DNA of 64,000 nt from Pseudomonadota bacterium (GTDB lineage Bacteria; Pseudomonadota; Gammaproteobacteria; Burkholderiales; Methylophilaceae), in contig JAKQTN010000007.1 in assembly GCA_029563075.1 (NCBI GenBank), positions 1 through 64,000 on the forward strand, written 5' to 3'. The translations under genes and the position numbers were made by a program. The notes below the pieces were generated by a model that saw only the letters and a program-made list of their open reading frames with translations, had not been told where the DNA came from and ran no database searches. Of the stretch, positions 20,713 to 29,187 are shown in pieces. Position 1 is the stretch's first letter, and each line of letters starts with the position of its first letter.

Positions 20713-22257
20713 ATGAAGATGACCCCTGTGATTTTGCTGATTTTAGACGGTTTTGGTTATCGCAAAGAAACCCAGGATAACGCGATTGCGCTGGCCAACA
20801 CCCCCAACCTGGACGCACTCAAGGCCAACTACCCGAACACGCTGATTAACGCCTCTGAGCATTACGTTGGTTTGCCCGACGGGCAAATGGGCAACTCAGA
20901 GGTCGGCCATTTGAACATTGGCGCAGGCCGCATCGTGTTCCAGGATTTTGAGCGCATTAACAACAGCATTGCCAGTGGCGAGTTTTTTCAACACCCCGAA
21001 TTATGCAAGGCGCTGCAGCAGTTAAAAACGACCAATAAGGCACTGCACATTTTCGGCTTGCTTTCGAATGGCGGCGTGCATAGCCACCAGGACCATATCC
21101 AGGCCATGCTGGAAATGGCGGCCAAACAAGGCTTGAGCAAAGTCTATGTGCATGCGTTTCTAGATGGCCGCGATACGCCTCCAGTCAGCGCAGCGCCGTT
21201 TATTGAAGCATTGGAAGAGAAAATCAAATCGCTGGGTGTCGGTAAAATCGCCTCGATCAGCGGGCGCTTTTATGCGATGGACCGTGACAAACGCTGGGAA
21301 CGCGTAGAAGCCGCCTACACCATGCTCACGGAAGGTACGGCCGATTTTACAGAGACTACTGCCGGCGCAGCCTTGCAGGATGCTTATGCACGCGGCGAAA
21401 ACGACGAGTTTGTCAAATGCACGGTGATTCGGCAACCAAACGAAGCGCCCATCCATTTAGAAGATGGCGACTGCGTGGTGTATATGAACTTTAGAAGCGA
21501 CCGTGCACGCCAGCTCAGTCATGCTCTGCTGGCTGAGGAATTTGACGGCTTTCACCGCCGCCATGTGCCTAAACTTTCGGCTTATTTCACTTTGACCCAG
21601 TTTGATAAAAAAGAGGTGAAAGCCATACCGATCTTTGCTCCATATACAGTCAAAAACACTTTTGGCGAACATCTGCAGAACTTAGGCTTGACTCAGCTGC
21701 GCATCGCCGAGACAGAAAAGTATCCGCATGTAACCTTCTTTTTTAACGGCGGCGAGGAAACTGTTTTCAAGGGTGAAGACCGCATTCTAGTGCCTTCTCC
21801 CAAAGTCGAAACTTACGACTTGCAACCCGAAATGAGCGCACCGGAAGTAACCGATAAACTGGTGGAAGCCATCCTTAGCAAAAAATACAACGCCATTATC
21901 TGCAATTTTGCCAATTGCGACATGGTGGGCCACACGGGCAATCTGCAGGCGGCCATTAAAGCCGTAGAAACACTGGATACCAGTGTTGGGCGCGTGGTAT
22001 CCGCTATGCAAAGTATCGGTGGAGAAGTGCTTATCACCGCAGATCACGGTAACGCAGAGATGATGCTAGATTATATTAACCATCAGCCGCACACTCAGCA
22101 CACCACTAACCTGGTACCTTTGATTTATATCGGCCAAAAAGCCAAACTGGCAGAAACTGGCGCGCTGTCTGATCTCGCACCCACATTATTGCAGATGATG
22201 GGCATGCCGCAGCCAATTGAAATGACGGGTAAAAGCTTACTTAAATTTGATGCCTAA
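20713..22257 (+). CDS. gpmI: 2,3-bisphosphoglycerate-independent phosphoglycerate mutase
   Basis: Manganese-dependent interconversion of 3- and 2-phosphoglycerate in glycolysis and gluconeogenesis. The 514-residue protein shows ILLILDGFG, LPDGQMGNSEVGHLNIGAG with the phosphoserine site in GNSEVGH, VHAFLDGRDTPP, GRFYAMDRDKRWER, and the metal block ITADHGNAEMM. AAGGA lies about 7 bp before the start. A TATAAT at 20615-20620 in the 197-bp gap behind the rhodanese gene may be its -10, though no good -35 was found. Confidence 0.97.
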   Translation: MKMTPVILLILDGFGYRKETQDNAIALANTPNLDALKANYPNTLINASEHYVGLPDGQMGNSEVGHLNIGAGRIVFQDFERINNSIASGEFFQHPELCKALQQLKTTNKALHIFGLLSNGGVHSHQDHIQAMLEMAAKQGLSKVYVHAFLDGRDTPPVSAAPFIEALEEKIKSLGVGKIASISGRFYAMDRDKRWERVEAAYTMLTEGTADFTETTAGAALQDAYARGENDEFVKCTVIRQPNEAPIHLEDGDCVVYMNFRSDRARQLSHALLAEEFDGFHRRHVPKLSAYFTLTQFDKKEVKAIPIFAPYTVKNTFGEHLQNLGLTQLRIAETEKYPHVTFFFNGGEETVFKGEDRILVPSPKVETYDLQPEMSAPEVTDKLVEAILSKKYNAIICNFANCDMVGHTGNLQAAIKAVETLDTSVGRVVSAMQSIGGEVLITADHGNAEMMLDYINHQPHTQHTTNLVPLIYIGQKAKLAETGALSDLAPTLLQMMGMPQPIEMTGKSLLKFDA

Positions 22258-23545
22258 ACTGCAGCAGCTGAAACGGCCGATAGCAAAATGGCCGCTCCCG
22301 TTATTATTTTTGTTATTGTGCTTTTGCACCGGCTTTATTTTTGTAGGGAATAGTTTTGCCGCTAAAAAAATTGATGCAGCCAAAGAGGACTTAAGCGACA
22401 TTCAGGAAAAAATCCAGGCGCTTAAAAAAGAACTGGAAAGCAACCAGGAAGCGCGCAAAGACGCAACAGACGCGCTAAAAGAATCGGAAACAGCGATCAG
22501 CGTTGCCAACCGGAAACTGCGCGAAATCAATCAAAAACAGAATCAGAATAAGACCACGCTCAATTCGCTTAAAAAACAATCCTTATCCATTAATGAACGG
22601 CTAAGCACGCAACAGAAGCAGTTAAGCGGATTGCTGTACCAGCAATACAAGCATGGCAACCAAAGTTATACCCAGCTTATTCTGCAAAATAAAAATCCCA
22701 GCGAAATCGCGCGCGACCTGAAATACCAGTCCTACATCGCCAAGGCACACGCCAAGGTGATTGATGACATGCAGGATAGCTTGATCAAAGTGAAGGAACT
22801 CAATCAAAAAACTGCGGCGACCTTGCAGGAAGTAGCGGATTTAAAGGCCAGGCAGGAAGCTGAAAAGAAAGCGCTTGAGCAACAGAAAAATGAAAAATCA
22901 AAAGTTGTAAAAAATCTTTCACAACAAATAGCCTCACAACGTAACGAAATTGACAAACTGAAACGTGATGAAAAAAACCTGTCTAACTTGGTTGAGCGTT
23001 TAGCCAAGATTGTCCCGCCCCGCGTAAAGAAAAAACCGGCAAAACCGCGTTCAAAAGCAGAAACCAGCGACGACAAACCAGAAAACAACAGCAACATCAT
23101 TGTGGCTAAAAACGAATCGCTGCCCAGCAATGATGTGGCGGGTGTAAATTTTGCCAGCCTGCGCGGCAAGCTGCGTTTGCCCGTGCGCGGCGACGTCACA
23201 AATCGCTTCGGCGCACTCCGGGCAGATACCGGCATTACCTGGAAAGGACTGTTTATCAGGGCTAGCGAAGGTAATGACGTTAAGTCGGTGGCCGATGGCC
23301 GTGTCGTATTTGCAGACTGGATGCGCGGTTTTGGCAACCTGATTATTGTGGACCACGGTGATGGCTACATGAGCCTGTACGGCAACAATCAGGCGGTGTT
23401 GAAGCATGTGGGCGAAGAAGTGAGCGCGGGCGATGCGATTGCCGCAGTAGGCAACAGCGGCGGCAACGAGAGCAATGGTCTATATTACGAATTGCGCCAT
23501 CAAAGCCAGCCGTTTGATCCGCTCAAGTGGAGCATGATTCGTTAA
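22250..23545 (+). CDS. envC: Murein hydrolase activator EnvC-like, LytM domain
   Basis: Periplasmic protein that activates the AmiA/AmiB amidases for septal peptidoglycan splitting. The 431-residue protein has a signal sequence (core LLFLLLCFCTGFIFVG), a long coiled coil (about residues 40-250) rich in Lys, Glu and Gln, a basic linker, and a C-terminal M23/LytM domain. The domain is degenerate: GITWKGLFI stands where active enzymes have His and Asp ligands, and YYELRHQ replaces HxH, as in E. coli EnvC. So it should activate rather than cut. ATG 22250 overlaps the gpmI end by 8 bp, the usual gpmI-envC pairing. Confidence 0.9.
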   Translation: MPKLQQLKRPIAKWPLPLLFLLLCFCTGFIFVGNSFAAKKIDAAKEDLSDIQEKIQALKKELESNQEARKDATDALKESETAISVANRKLREINQKQNQNKTTLNSLKKQSLSINERLSTQQKQLSGLLYQQYKHGNQSYTQLILQNKNPSEIARDLKYQSYIAKAHAKVIDDMQDSLIKVKELNQKTAATLQEVADLKARQEAEKKALEQQKNEKSKVVKNLSQQIASQRNEIDKLKRDEKNLSNLVERLAKIVPPRVKKKPAKPRSKAETSDDKPENNSNIIVAKNESLPSNDVAGVNFASLRGKLRLPVRGDVTNRFGALRADTGITWKGLFIRASEGNDVKSVADGRVVFADWMRGFGNLIIVDHGDGYMSLYGNNQAVLKHVGEEVSAGDAIAAVGNSGGNESNGLYYELRHQSQPFDPLKWSMIR

Positions 23546-23580
23546 ATCCGTAGAAGCTCAATTGTATAACTTCGGCCAAA

Positions 23581-23611
23581 TAGAAAGGCGCACTTTTAGT
23601 GCGCCTTTCTA
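23581..23611. terminator. Bidirectional terminator between envC and the lipoprotein gene
   Basis: A perfect 13-bp stem (23581-23593 with 23599-23611) with a 5-base loop lies 35 bp after the envC stop and 16 bp before the end of the convergent lipoprotein gene. The arms start in A-rich and end in T-rich bases, so it can work for both strands. Confidence 0.75.
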
Positions 23612-23627
23612 CTGATAACAAACTAAA

Positions 23628-23900
23628 TCAATTAGCCGGAACTGCCTCAGCAGGAGCTTCTGCCGCGGGCGCAGCATCCGCCGGTCTGGTTTCGCCTGGT
23701 ACGCGTTCTTCTGGGGTAGGCTCGTAGCCACCAGGCTCTGCCACTGCAGGTGCAGCCGGCGCAACTTCCGCAGCGGGCGCTGCAGGTTCGCTCGAAGGCA
23801 CCTCTGTAGCCGGTGCGACTTCTTCTACTGCCTTTTCGCTACATGCTGATAATAATAAAGCTGTTAATAGTGCTGATATACACAGTGACGATAATTTCAT
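23628..23900 (-). CDS. Small Ala/Pro/Glu-rich lipoprotein
   Basis: A 90-residue protein. The signal peptide ends in the lipobox LLSAC, and the mature chain is almost wholly Ala, Pro, Glu and Val, with repeats such as APAAEVAPAAPAVAEP. Such low-complexity chains are extended spacers in the periplasm. No domain is present and the function is unknown. ATG 23900 is the start that places the signal peptide at the N-terminus; an in-frame longer form would have 18 unlikely residues ahead of it. Confidence 0.65.
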   Translation of the reverse strand: MKLSSLCISALLTALLLSACSEKAVEEVAPATEVPSSEPAAPAAEVAPAAPAVAEPGGYEPTPEERVPGETRPADAAPAAEAPAEAVPAN

Positions 23901-24033
23901 AAAAACTCCACATTTCAAATAAAAACTGTTCAGGTTAGCTGGCAGCCCAAACACTGGGCCAATCTATCAGCACGCAAAAAACAAGCCAATAAATAGCTCC
24001 GTATTATATATCCGATTGTATATTTTTTATATC

Positions 24034-24393
24034 TCAGCGTGTGTAATCCGCCGCAATCATACGTCCTTTTACATAGGCTTCCTGCTCATAAGGGCAATCG
24101 CGGTATCCTTTCCGGCATGACCAGAGGTAATCCCAAAGCCCCATTCCATGCAGAAACTGAGAAACATGCGTAAGCTCGTGACCAAGCAGTTCAATGCCAC
24201 GTAAAGTATTTGGCTGATAGGCGCCCGCACGCAAAAAAATACGGTGATAAAGCACCACTGCACACATATCTGCACGCAGCCAGAATGGTACTTTCCCCTC
24301 CACAATGCGCACCTGGTCTAGCACGATTTGCGCAAAATACGGTTTAAAAATAGTGCGCTCCTGCACCGTTAATGGGCGGCCCTGCTCAAACAC
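24034..24393 (-). CDS. Small HELTH-motif metallopeptidase-like protein (DUF4157-like)
   Basis: A 119-residue protein with the zinc motif HELTH in GIELLGHELTHVSQFLHGMG (about residues 72-76). The N-terminal half is like the DUF4157 core: an upstream segment that ends in ADMCAVVLYHRIFLR, then TLRGIELLGHELTH. The C-terminus (CPYEQEAYVKGR) supplies a Glu that can act as third ligand, as in gluzincins. No signal peptide was found. It starts 15 bp after the YjbQ gene. Substrate unknown. Confidence 0.65.
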   Translation of the reverse strand: MFEQGRPLTVQERTIFKPYFAQIVLDQVRIVEGKVPFWLRADMCAVVLYHRIFLRAGAYQPNTLRGIELLGHELTHVSQFLHGMGLWDYLWSCRKGYRDCPYEQEAYVKGRMIAADYTR

Positions 24394-24408
24394 CTAAGGA
24401 ACCTCTGA

Positions 24409-24828
24409 TCACTCGCCAATGACGTGCATAATAATACGGCGCGTGGCGGACATATGCCGATGTTCAAACAAAAATATGCCCTGCCACTGCCCGAGCGCAG
24501 CTTTGCCATCTATTATCGGGATCGACAAGCTGGTTTGGGTCAGCGCGGTGCGCACATGCGCAGGCATGTCGTCTGGACCTTCCACTGTATGAATAAACAG
24601 CGCATCGCCATCCGGCGCAATCCGGTTGAAAAACGCCTCCATATCTACCAGCACATCGCTGTCATAGTTTTCGTTAATCAATAAACTGGCCGAGGTATGC
24701 TGGATATACAAGGTAAGCAGCCCGGTATTAAGTCCCAGCTGATTCGCCCAGTTAAGTACCTGTGGGGTGATGTCGTAGAGTCTGCGGCCTTGCGCTTTGA
24801 CACTGATTTGTTGGGTGAATTGACGCAT
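24409..24828 (-). CDS. yjbQ: YjbQ/UPF0047 family protein
   Basis: A 139-residue protein of the UPF0047 family. It shows FTQQISVKAQGRRLYDITPQV (in part), the conserved LLTLYIQHTSASLLINENYD block, HTVEGPDDMPAHVRTALT, and LGQWQGIFLFEHR. Some members can replace thiamine phosphate synthase weakly, but the cellular role is not settled. Its His and Glu residues suggest a metal-bound active site. ATG 24828 gives MRQFTQ, the common start; longer in-frame starts add a hydrophobic lead not seen in the family. Confidence 0.88.
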   Translation of the reverse strand: MRQFTQQISVKAQGRRLYDITPQVLNWANQLGLNTGLLTLYIQHTSASLLINENYDSDVLVDMEAFFNRIAPDGDALFIHTVEGPDDMPAHVRTALTQTSLSIPIIDGKAALGQWQGIFLFEHRHMSATRRIIMHVIGE

Positions 24829-24906
24829 TCTAAATACCTTGTGAAAGAATGCTAAATTATAACTCGCTACAAGACTATCATCCATTGGCCTTGCGGCAAG
24901 TGGACG

Positions 24907-25425
24907 CTACCTGAGGCGCCTGTAGTAAAAGCTTGGGCCCCAGTAAAAACGGCTGTAGCCATAGGGGTAAAAACCGTAATACGGATAAAAGAACGGATCA
25001 TAGTAATAGCTTTGCGATCTTGCACGCTCCCGCTCAAGCTGCTTTTGGGCCGCACGTTTTTCCTGCTCGCGTTTATTCATCTCATCTGCAAGCGCATTCT
25101 GTTTCGCCAGCTCGTTGCTTTGCTGGATATAATCCAGCACTTTGATATCTACGCCTCGTTTACTTAAATCCAGCGTTTGGGCTGGCGTCAGTTCGTAACG
25201 GGAGTTGCTGGCTTTGATTTTGGCAATAATTTCATCACTGGTTTTGCCCAGCTTGCTGTCCGCTACAATTTCATCCAGGCTCACGGTCGCCACGGCTGGC
25301 GGAATCAACTTTGCCAATTCTTCCGGCGTGATTCTATCTACCTTGCTCGTCTGTGTACCAGTGCTGGCGCAGGCAGTCAGTATAAAGAACGCAGCCATCA
25401 ATGCTGTTAAATAATATGCTTTCAT
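24907..25425 (-). CDS. Lipoprotein with Tyr/Phe-rich C-terminus
   Basis: A 172-residue predicted lipoprotein. The signal sequence ends in ILTACAS. The middle part (EIVADSKLGKTSDEIIAKIKAS, in part, and LTPAQTLDLSKRGVD) is a helical repeat domain, then a charged helix rich in Glu, Lys and Arg (about residues 105-138). The last 33 residues are mostly aromatic, for example YYYDPFFYPYYGFYPYGY. The aromatic tail may interact with membrane or cell wall, but the function is not known. The 5' end overlaps the lytic transglycosylase by 4 bp. Confidence 0.7.
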   Translation of the reverse strand: MKAYYLTALMAAFFILTACASTGTQTSKVDRITPEELAKLIPPAVATVSLDEIVADSKLGKTSDEIIAKIKASNSRYELTPAQTLDLSKRGVDIKVLDYIQQSNELAKQNALADEMNKREQEKRAAQKQLERERARSQSYYYDPFFYPYYGFYPYGYSRFYWGPSFYYRRLR

Positions 25426-26369
25426 TTTGAACTCACTTTCTTTATGGCTGGCGATGCGCTGGTAATACTCGCGTCAAAATTGTGCCTCTTTGATTGATAC
25501 AGGCCCAACACTTTCTTTACGTACGCACGTGTTTCCTTATAGGGCGGCACGCCTTTGTATCTATCCACCGCGCCTTCACCTGCATTGTAGGCGGCTACCG
25601 CAAGCGTCACATCGCCTCTGAAGTATGAGAGCAACCAGCGCAGATACGCCACGCCACCCTTGATATTCTGCGATGCGTTAAACGCATTTTTCACGTTGAA
25701 CCGTTCTGCGGTGGCTGGAATAATCTGCATTAAGCCATTTGCATTTTTATTGGACTTTGCCGATACTTTAAAGTTGGATTCTGCGGTAATAATGGATAGC
25801 ACTAATTTAGAATCTACGTTATACCAATCGGCGATAGTATCCACCAAACCCACAACCCAGCGCTTGCTTTTGGGCAATTCGGCCACATACGCGTCAATTG
25901 CAGGCGAGCCTTGAAATTCTCCATATTGCTGCACTGGCGCACGCTCTGGAGCAACAGCCTCCAGCACACATGGCGGCGTATCGCTGGTTTTGATTTCAAT
26001 TGTTTCCAGCATTTTTTGCGCTTCAAAATGCCCATGGGTAGAGGCAATGCCAAACAGATTGGCCGCATAATCACGGTTGGCCGGCACGCCTCGCCCAAAC
26101 GCGTACAACATGCCCAGCCTATACAAACCTTCCGCGCTGCCATAGCGCGCGGCTTCGCAATACAGATTGGCCGCTTTCCAGGCGGATTCAGCATTGTTTT
26201 CGGCTGCACTCTCATCACTTACCAATACGCTTGCGCGCTCAAGCAATGCTTTGATCACTGGCGGTTCATTATCAAACGTTTCCAGCTCAGCCTGGGTACA
26301 GGCATAAGAACTCTGGCTTGAAAAAATCAAACTCAAACTTACAAGCCAGAGCCTCACATTTTTGTGCAT
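25422..26369 (-). CDS. Lytic transglycosylase with Sel1-like repeats
   Basis: A 315-residue exported protein. After a signal peptide ending near SSYA, an N-terminal part has Sel1-like TPR repeats (GSAEGLYRLGMLYAFGRGVP and a second partly kept copy), and a C-terminal SLT domain contains ITAESNF with the catalytic Glu, GLMQIIPATAERF, and VAAYNAGEGAVDRY. It cuts peptidoglycan glycan strands with 1,6-anhydro formation. It begins 9 bp after clpB, so it may be read through from the heat-shock promoter. Confidence 0.87.
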   Translation of the reverse strand: MHKNVRLWLVSLSLIFSSQSSYACTQAELETFDNEPPVIKALLERASVLVSDESAAENNAESAWKAANLYCEAARYGSAEGLYRLGMLYAFGRGVPANRDYAANLFGIASTHGHFEAQKMLETIEIKTSDTPPCVLEAVAPERAPVQQYGEFQGSPAIDAYVAELPKSKRWVVGLVDTIADWYNVDSKLVLSIITAESNFKVSAKSNKNANGLMQIIPATAERFNVKNAFNASQNIKGGVAYLRWLLSYFRGDVTLAVAAYNAGEGAVDRYKGVPPYKETRAYVKKVLGLYQSKRHNFDASITSASPAIKKVSSK

Positions 26370-26378
26370 TTTTGCCGA

Positions 26379-28967
26379 TCAGTTCGCCTTGTTAAAGGTC
26401 ATTTTACCTGCCATACAGTCGATTATGACTGTATCTTTCGCCACAAAATTCCCTGCCAATATTTCGCGCGCCAACGGGTTCTCGATTTCACTTTGAATCG
26501 CCCGTTTTAATGGCCGTGCGCCATACACTGGGTCGAAGCCTGCACTCGCGATTTCCGCCAACGCGGCATCGGTAATCACGACTTCAATATCCAGCGCATG
26601 CAAGCGCTTGGTTAACAATTGCAACTGGATTTTTGCAATCGATTTCACATTGGCTTCATCCAGGCTATGGAAAACGACCACCTCGTCAATACGGTTGACG
26701 AACTCTGGCCTGAAGTGCGTTTTCACTTCACCCATCACCGCCAGTTTCACCACCTGGTAATCCTGATCCGCCATGTTCTGTATCATTTGCGAGCCCAGAT
26801 TCGAGGTCATGATAATCACCGTATTCTTGAAATCCACCGTGCGGCCTTGGCCGTCGGTCAAACGACCATCATCCAGCACTTGCAGCAATACATTAAATAC
26901 ATCCGGATGCGCTTTTTCCACTTCATCCAGCAGGATGACCGAATAGGGCTTGCGGCGCACCGCTTCTGTGAGCGTACCGCCCTCCTCATAGCCCACATAG
27001 CCGGGTGGCGCGCCAATCATACGCGCGACACTGTGTTTTTCCATAAACTCACTCATGTCGATACGAATCAAATGGTCTTCAGAATCAAACAAAAAGCCAG
27101 CTAATGCTTTGCATAGCTCGGTTTTACCCACGCCGGTTGGGCCTAAGAATAAAAAGCTGCCGTAAGGCCGATTTGGATCGCCCAGGCCGGAACGTGAACG
27201 ACGGATCGCATCAGAAACCAATCGCACGGCTTCATCCTGCCCCACCACACGCTCATGTAATTTAGCCTCCATGGTCAGCAGCTTCTCACGCTCACCCGTC
27301 ATCATCTTGCTCACCGGGATTCCTGTCGCACGACTGACGACTTCCGCAATCTCGTCAGCGCCTACCTCTGTGCGCAGCATTTTGTTTTTGCTTTGTTCAG
27401 CAGTCGACTCGGCACTCGAAGCTTGCTTTAACTGCGCCTCAAGTTGTGGCAATTTGCCGTATTGCAGCTCAGAGACTTTCTGCCACTCGCCTTTGCGCGT
27501 GGCTTCTTCCATCTCAAATTTAACTTTTTCAATCGCCTCTTTAATGTGGGCAGAGCCTTGCACCTGCGCTTTTTCTGCTTTCCAGATTTCTTCCAGATCG
27601 GCGTATTCTTTTTCCAGTTTGGTGATTTCTTCTTCAATCAGGCCGAATCTTTTAATTGAGCCTTCATCTTTTTCACGGCGCACCGCCTCGCGCTCAATTT
27701 TAAGCTGAATGAGTCTACGTTCAAGCTTATCGAGCACTTCGGGCTTGGAATCAATCTCCATCTTGATTCGCGACGCCGCTTCATCGATCAAATCAATGGC
27801 TTTATCAGGTAAAAAACGATCGGTGATATATCTGTACGACAGCTCCGCCGCAGCCACAATCGCCGGGTCAGTAATCTCGACACCATGATGCAGCTCGTAT
27901 TTCTCCTGCAAACCGCGCAAAATCGCAATCGTCGCTTCAACGCTCGGTTCATCAACCAGCACTTTCTGGAAGCGGCGTTCCAATGCCGCATCTTTTTCAA
28001 TATATTTACGGTATTCGTCCAATGTGGTCGCGCCTACACAATGTAACTCGCCGCGTGCCAACGCGGGTTTCAGCATATTGCCGGCGTCCATCGCGCCTTC
28101 TGCCTTGCCTGCGCCCACCATGGTATGGATTTCATCGATAAATACGATGGTTTGGCCTTCGTCCTGCGCCAATTCCTTGAGTACGGATTTCAGGCGCTCT
28201 TCAAACTCGCCACGGTATTTCGCCCCCGCCAGCAATGCTGCCATATCTAGCGATAACACTTTTTTGTTTTTAAGGCTTTCCGGCACTTCACCATTAACAA
28301 TGCGTTGCGCCAAACCTTCCACAATCGCGGTCTTGCCCACACCAGGCTCGCCAATCAGCACAGGGTTATTCTTGGTGCGGCGTTGCAGCACCTGTATGGC
28401 GCGGCGTATTTCATCATCGCGCCCAATCACCGGATCGAGCTTACCCATTCTTGCACGCTCGGTTAAGTCCAGCGTATATTTTTTAAGCGCCTCGCGCTGG
28501 CCTTCAGCTTCCTGGCTATCTACACTTCCATCGCCACGAACCGCATGGATACTGGCTTCCAGAGCAGCCTTAGTCAGGCCATTTTGTTTGAGCAATTTGC
28601 CCGCTTCGCCTTTGTCATCCGCCAGCGCCAGCAAAAACATCTCGCTCGCAATATAGGCATCGCCACGCTTTTGTGCGAGCTTATCGGTGACGTTCAAGAG
28701 ATTATTCAAATCGCGCGAAATCGCCACTTCGCCGCTGGTATCAGGCGATTTTGGCAAATTGCTAATCGCGGCATTTAAGCCGGATTTAAGCGGATTCAGC
28801 TGCACGCCCGCGCGTGCAAGCAAAGACGCTGTACTGCCATCTTCCTGATTCAATAGGGCCTGCAATAAATGCTGCGGTTCTATGGCGGTGTTGTCTGCCC
28901 CCAGCGCAATGCTTTGGGCATCATTGATAGCCTGCTGGAATTTGGTCGTAAGTTTGTCGAAGCGCAT
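26379..28967 (-). CDS. clpB: ATP-dependent chaperone ClpB
   Basis: Hsp100 disaggregase that works with DnaK to rescue aggregated proteins in the cytoplasm. The 862-residue protein has the N-domain pair of Clp repeats, NBD1 with GEPGVGKT, the coiled-coil middle domain (about residues 400-525, rich in Glu and Lys), NBD2 with GPTGVGKT and arginine-finger regions, and a C-terminal end in GKMTFNKAN. The start is fixed by a strong AAGGAGG 6 bp upstream. A sigma-32-type promoter lies at 28998-29025. Confidence 0.98.
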   Translation of the reverse strand: MRFDKLTTKFQQAINDAQSIALGADNTAIEPQHLLQALLNQEDGSTASLLARAGVQLNPLKSGLNAAISNLPKSPDTSGEVAISRDLNNLLNVTDKLAQKRGDAYIASEMFLLALADDKGEAGKLLKQNGLTKAALEASIHAVRGDGSVDSQEAEGQREALKKYTLDLTERARMGKLDPVIGRDDEIRRAIQVLQRRTKNNPVLIGEPGVGKTAIVEGLAQRIVNGEVPESLKNKKVLSLDMAALLAGAKYRGEFEERLKSVLKELAQDEGQTIVFIDEIHTMVGAGKAEGAMDAGNMLKPALARGELHCVGATTLDEYRKYIEKDAALERRFQKVLVDEPSVEATIAILRGLQEKYELHHGVEITDPAIVAAAELSYRYITDRFLPDKAIDLIDEAASRIKMEIDSKPEVLDKLERRLIQLKIEREAVRREKDEGSIKRFGLIEEEITKLEKEYADLEEIWKAEKAQVQGSAHIKEAIEKVKFEMEEATRKGEWQKVSELQYGKLPQLEAQLKQASSAESTAEQSKNKMLRTEVGADEIAEVVSRATGIPVSKMMTGEREKLLTMEAKLHERVVGQDEAVRLVSDAIRRSRSGLGDPNRPYGSFLFLGPTGVGKTELCKALAGFLFDSEDHLIRIDMSEFMEKHSVARMIGAPPGYVGYEEGGTLTEAVRRKPYSVILLDEVEKAHPDVFNVLLQVLDDGRLTDGQGRTVDFKNTVIIMTSNLGSQMIQNMADQDYQVVKLAVMGEVKTHFRPEFVNRIDEVVVFHSLDEANVKSIAKIQLQLLTKRLHALDIEVVITDAALAEIASAGFDPVYGARPLKRAIQSEIENPLAREILAGNFVAKDTVIIDCMAGKMTFNKAN

Positions 28968-28997
28968 ATTTCCTCCTTAAAAGTCTAATTACCAACA

Positions 28998-29025
28998 AGG
29001 TGGGGCGGCTTTTGCCATTTTCAAT
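28998..29025 (-). promoter_or_regulatory. Sigma-32 (heat-shock) promoter of clpB
   Basis: On the minus strand ATTGAAA (29025-29019) and CCCCACCT (29005-28998) are separated by exactly 13 bp. The known sigma-32 consensus is CTTGAAA-N13-CCCCATNT; only two or so positions differ. The -10 end is 31 bp before the clpB ATG. clpB is a classical heat-shock gene in proteobacteria. Confidence 0.82.
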
Positions 29026-29187
29026 GCCTAAGGCGCAACAGCACCTGTTTCAATTTATATCTCACGCCATGCTTGATGCGCTTAAGTTTTACTGATTCCA
29101 GTCGTTAAGAATTTACTGATTAATTTTATATGTACAAGTTAATGCGGCGTTAACACTTTTTATCAACCTGTATTGTTTTATTTAGAA

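Noticed and set aside
24034-24393. Possible contractile-injection-system (eCIS) effector because of the DUF4157-like HELTH core
   Set aside because: No sheath, tube or baseplate gene is near; the link cannot be supported.
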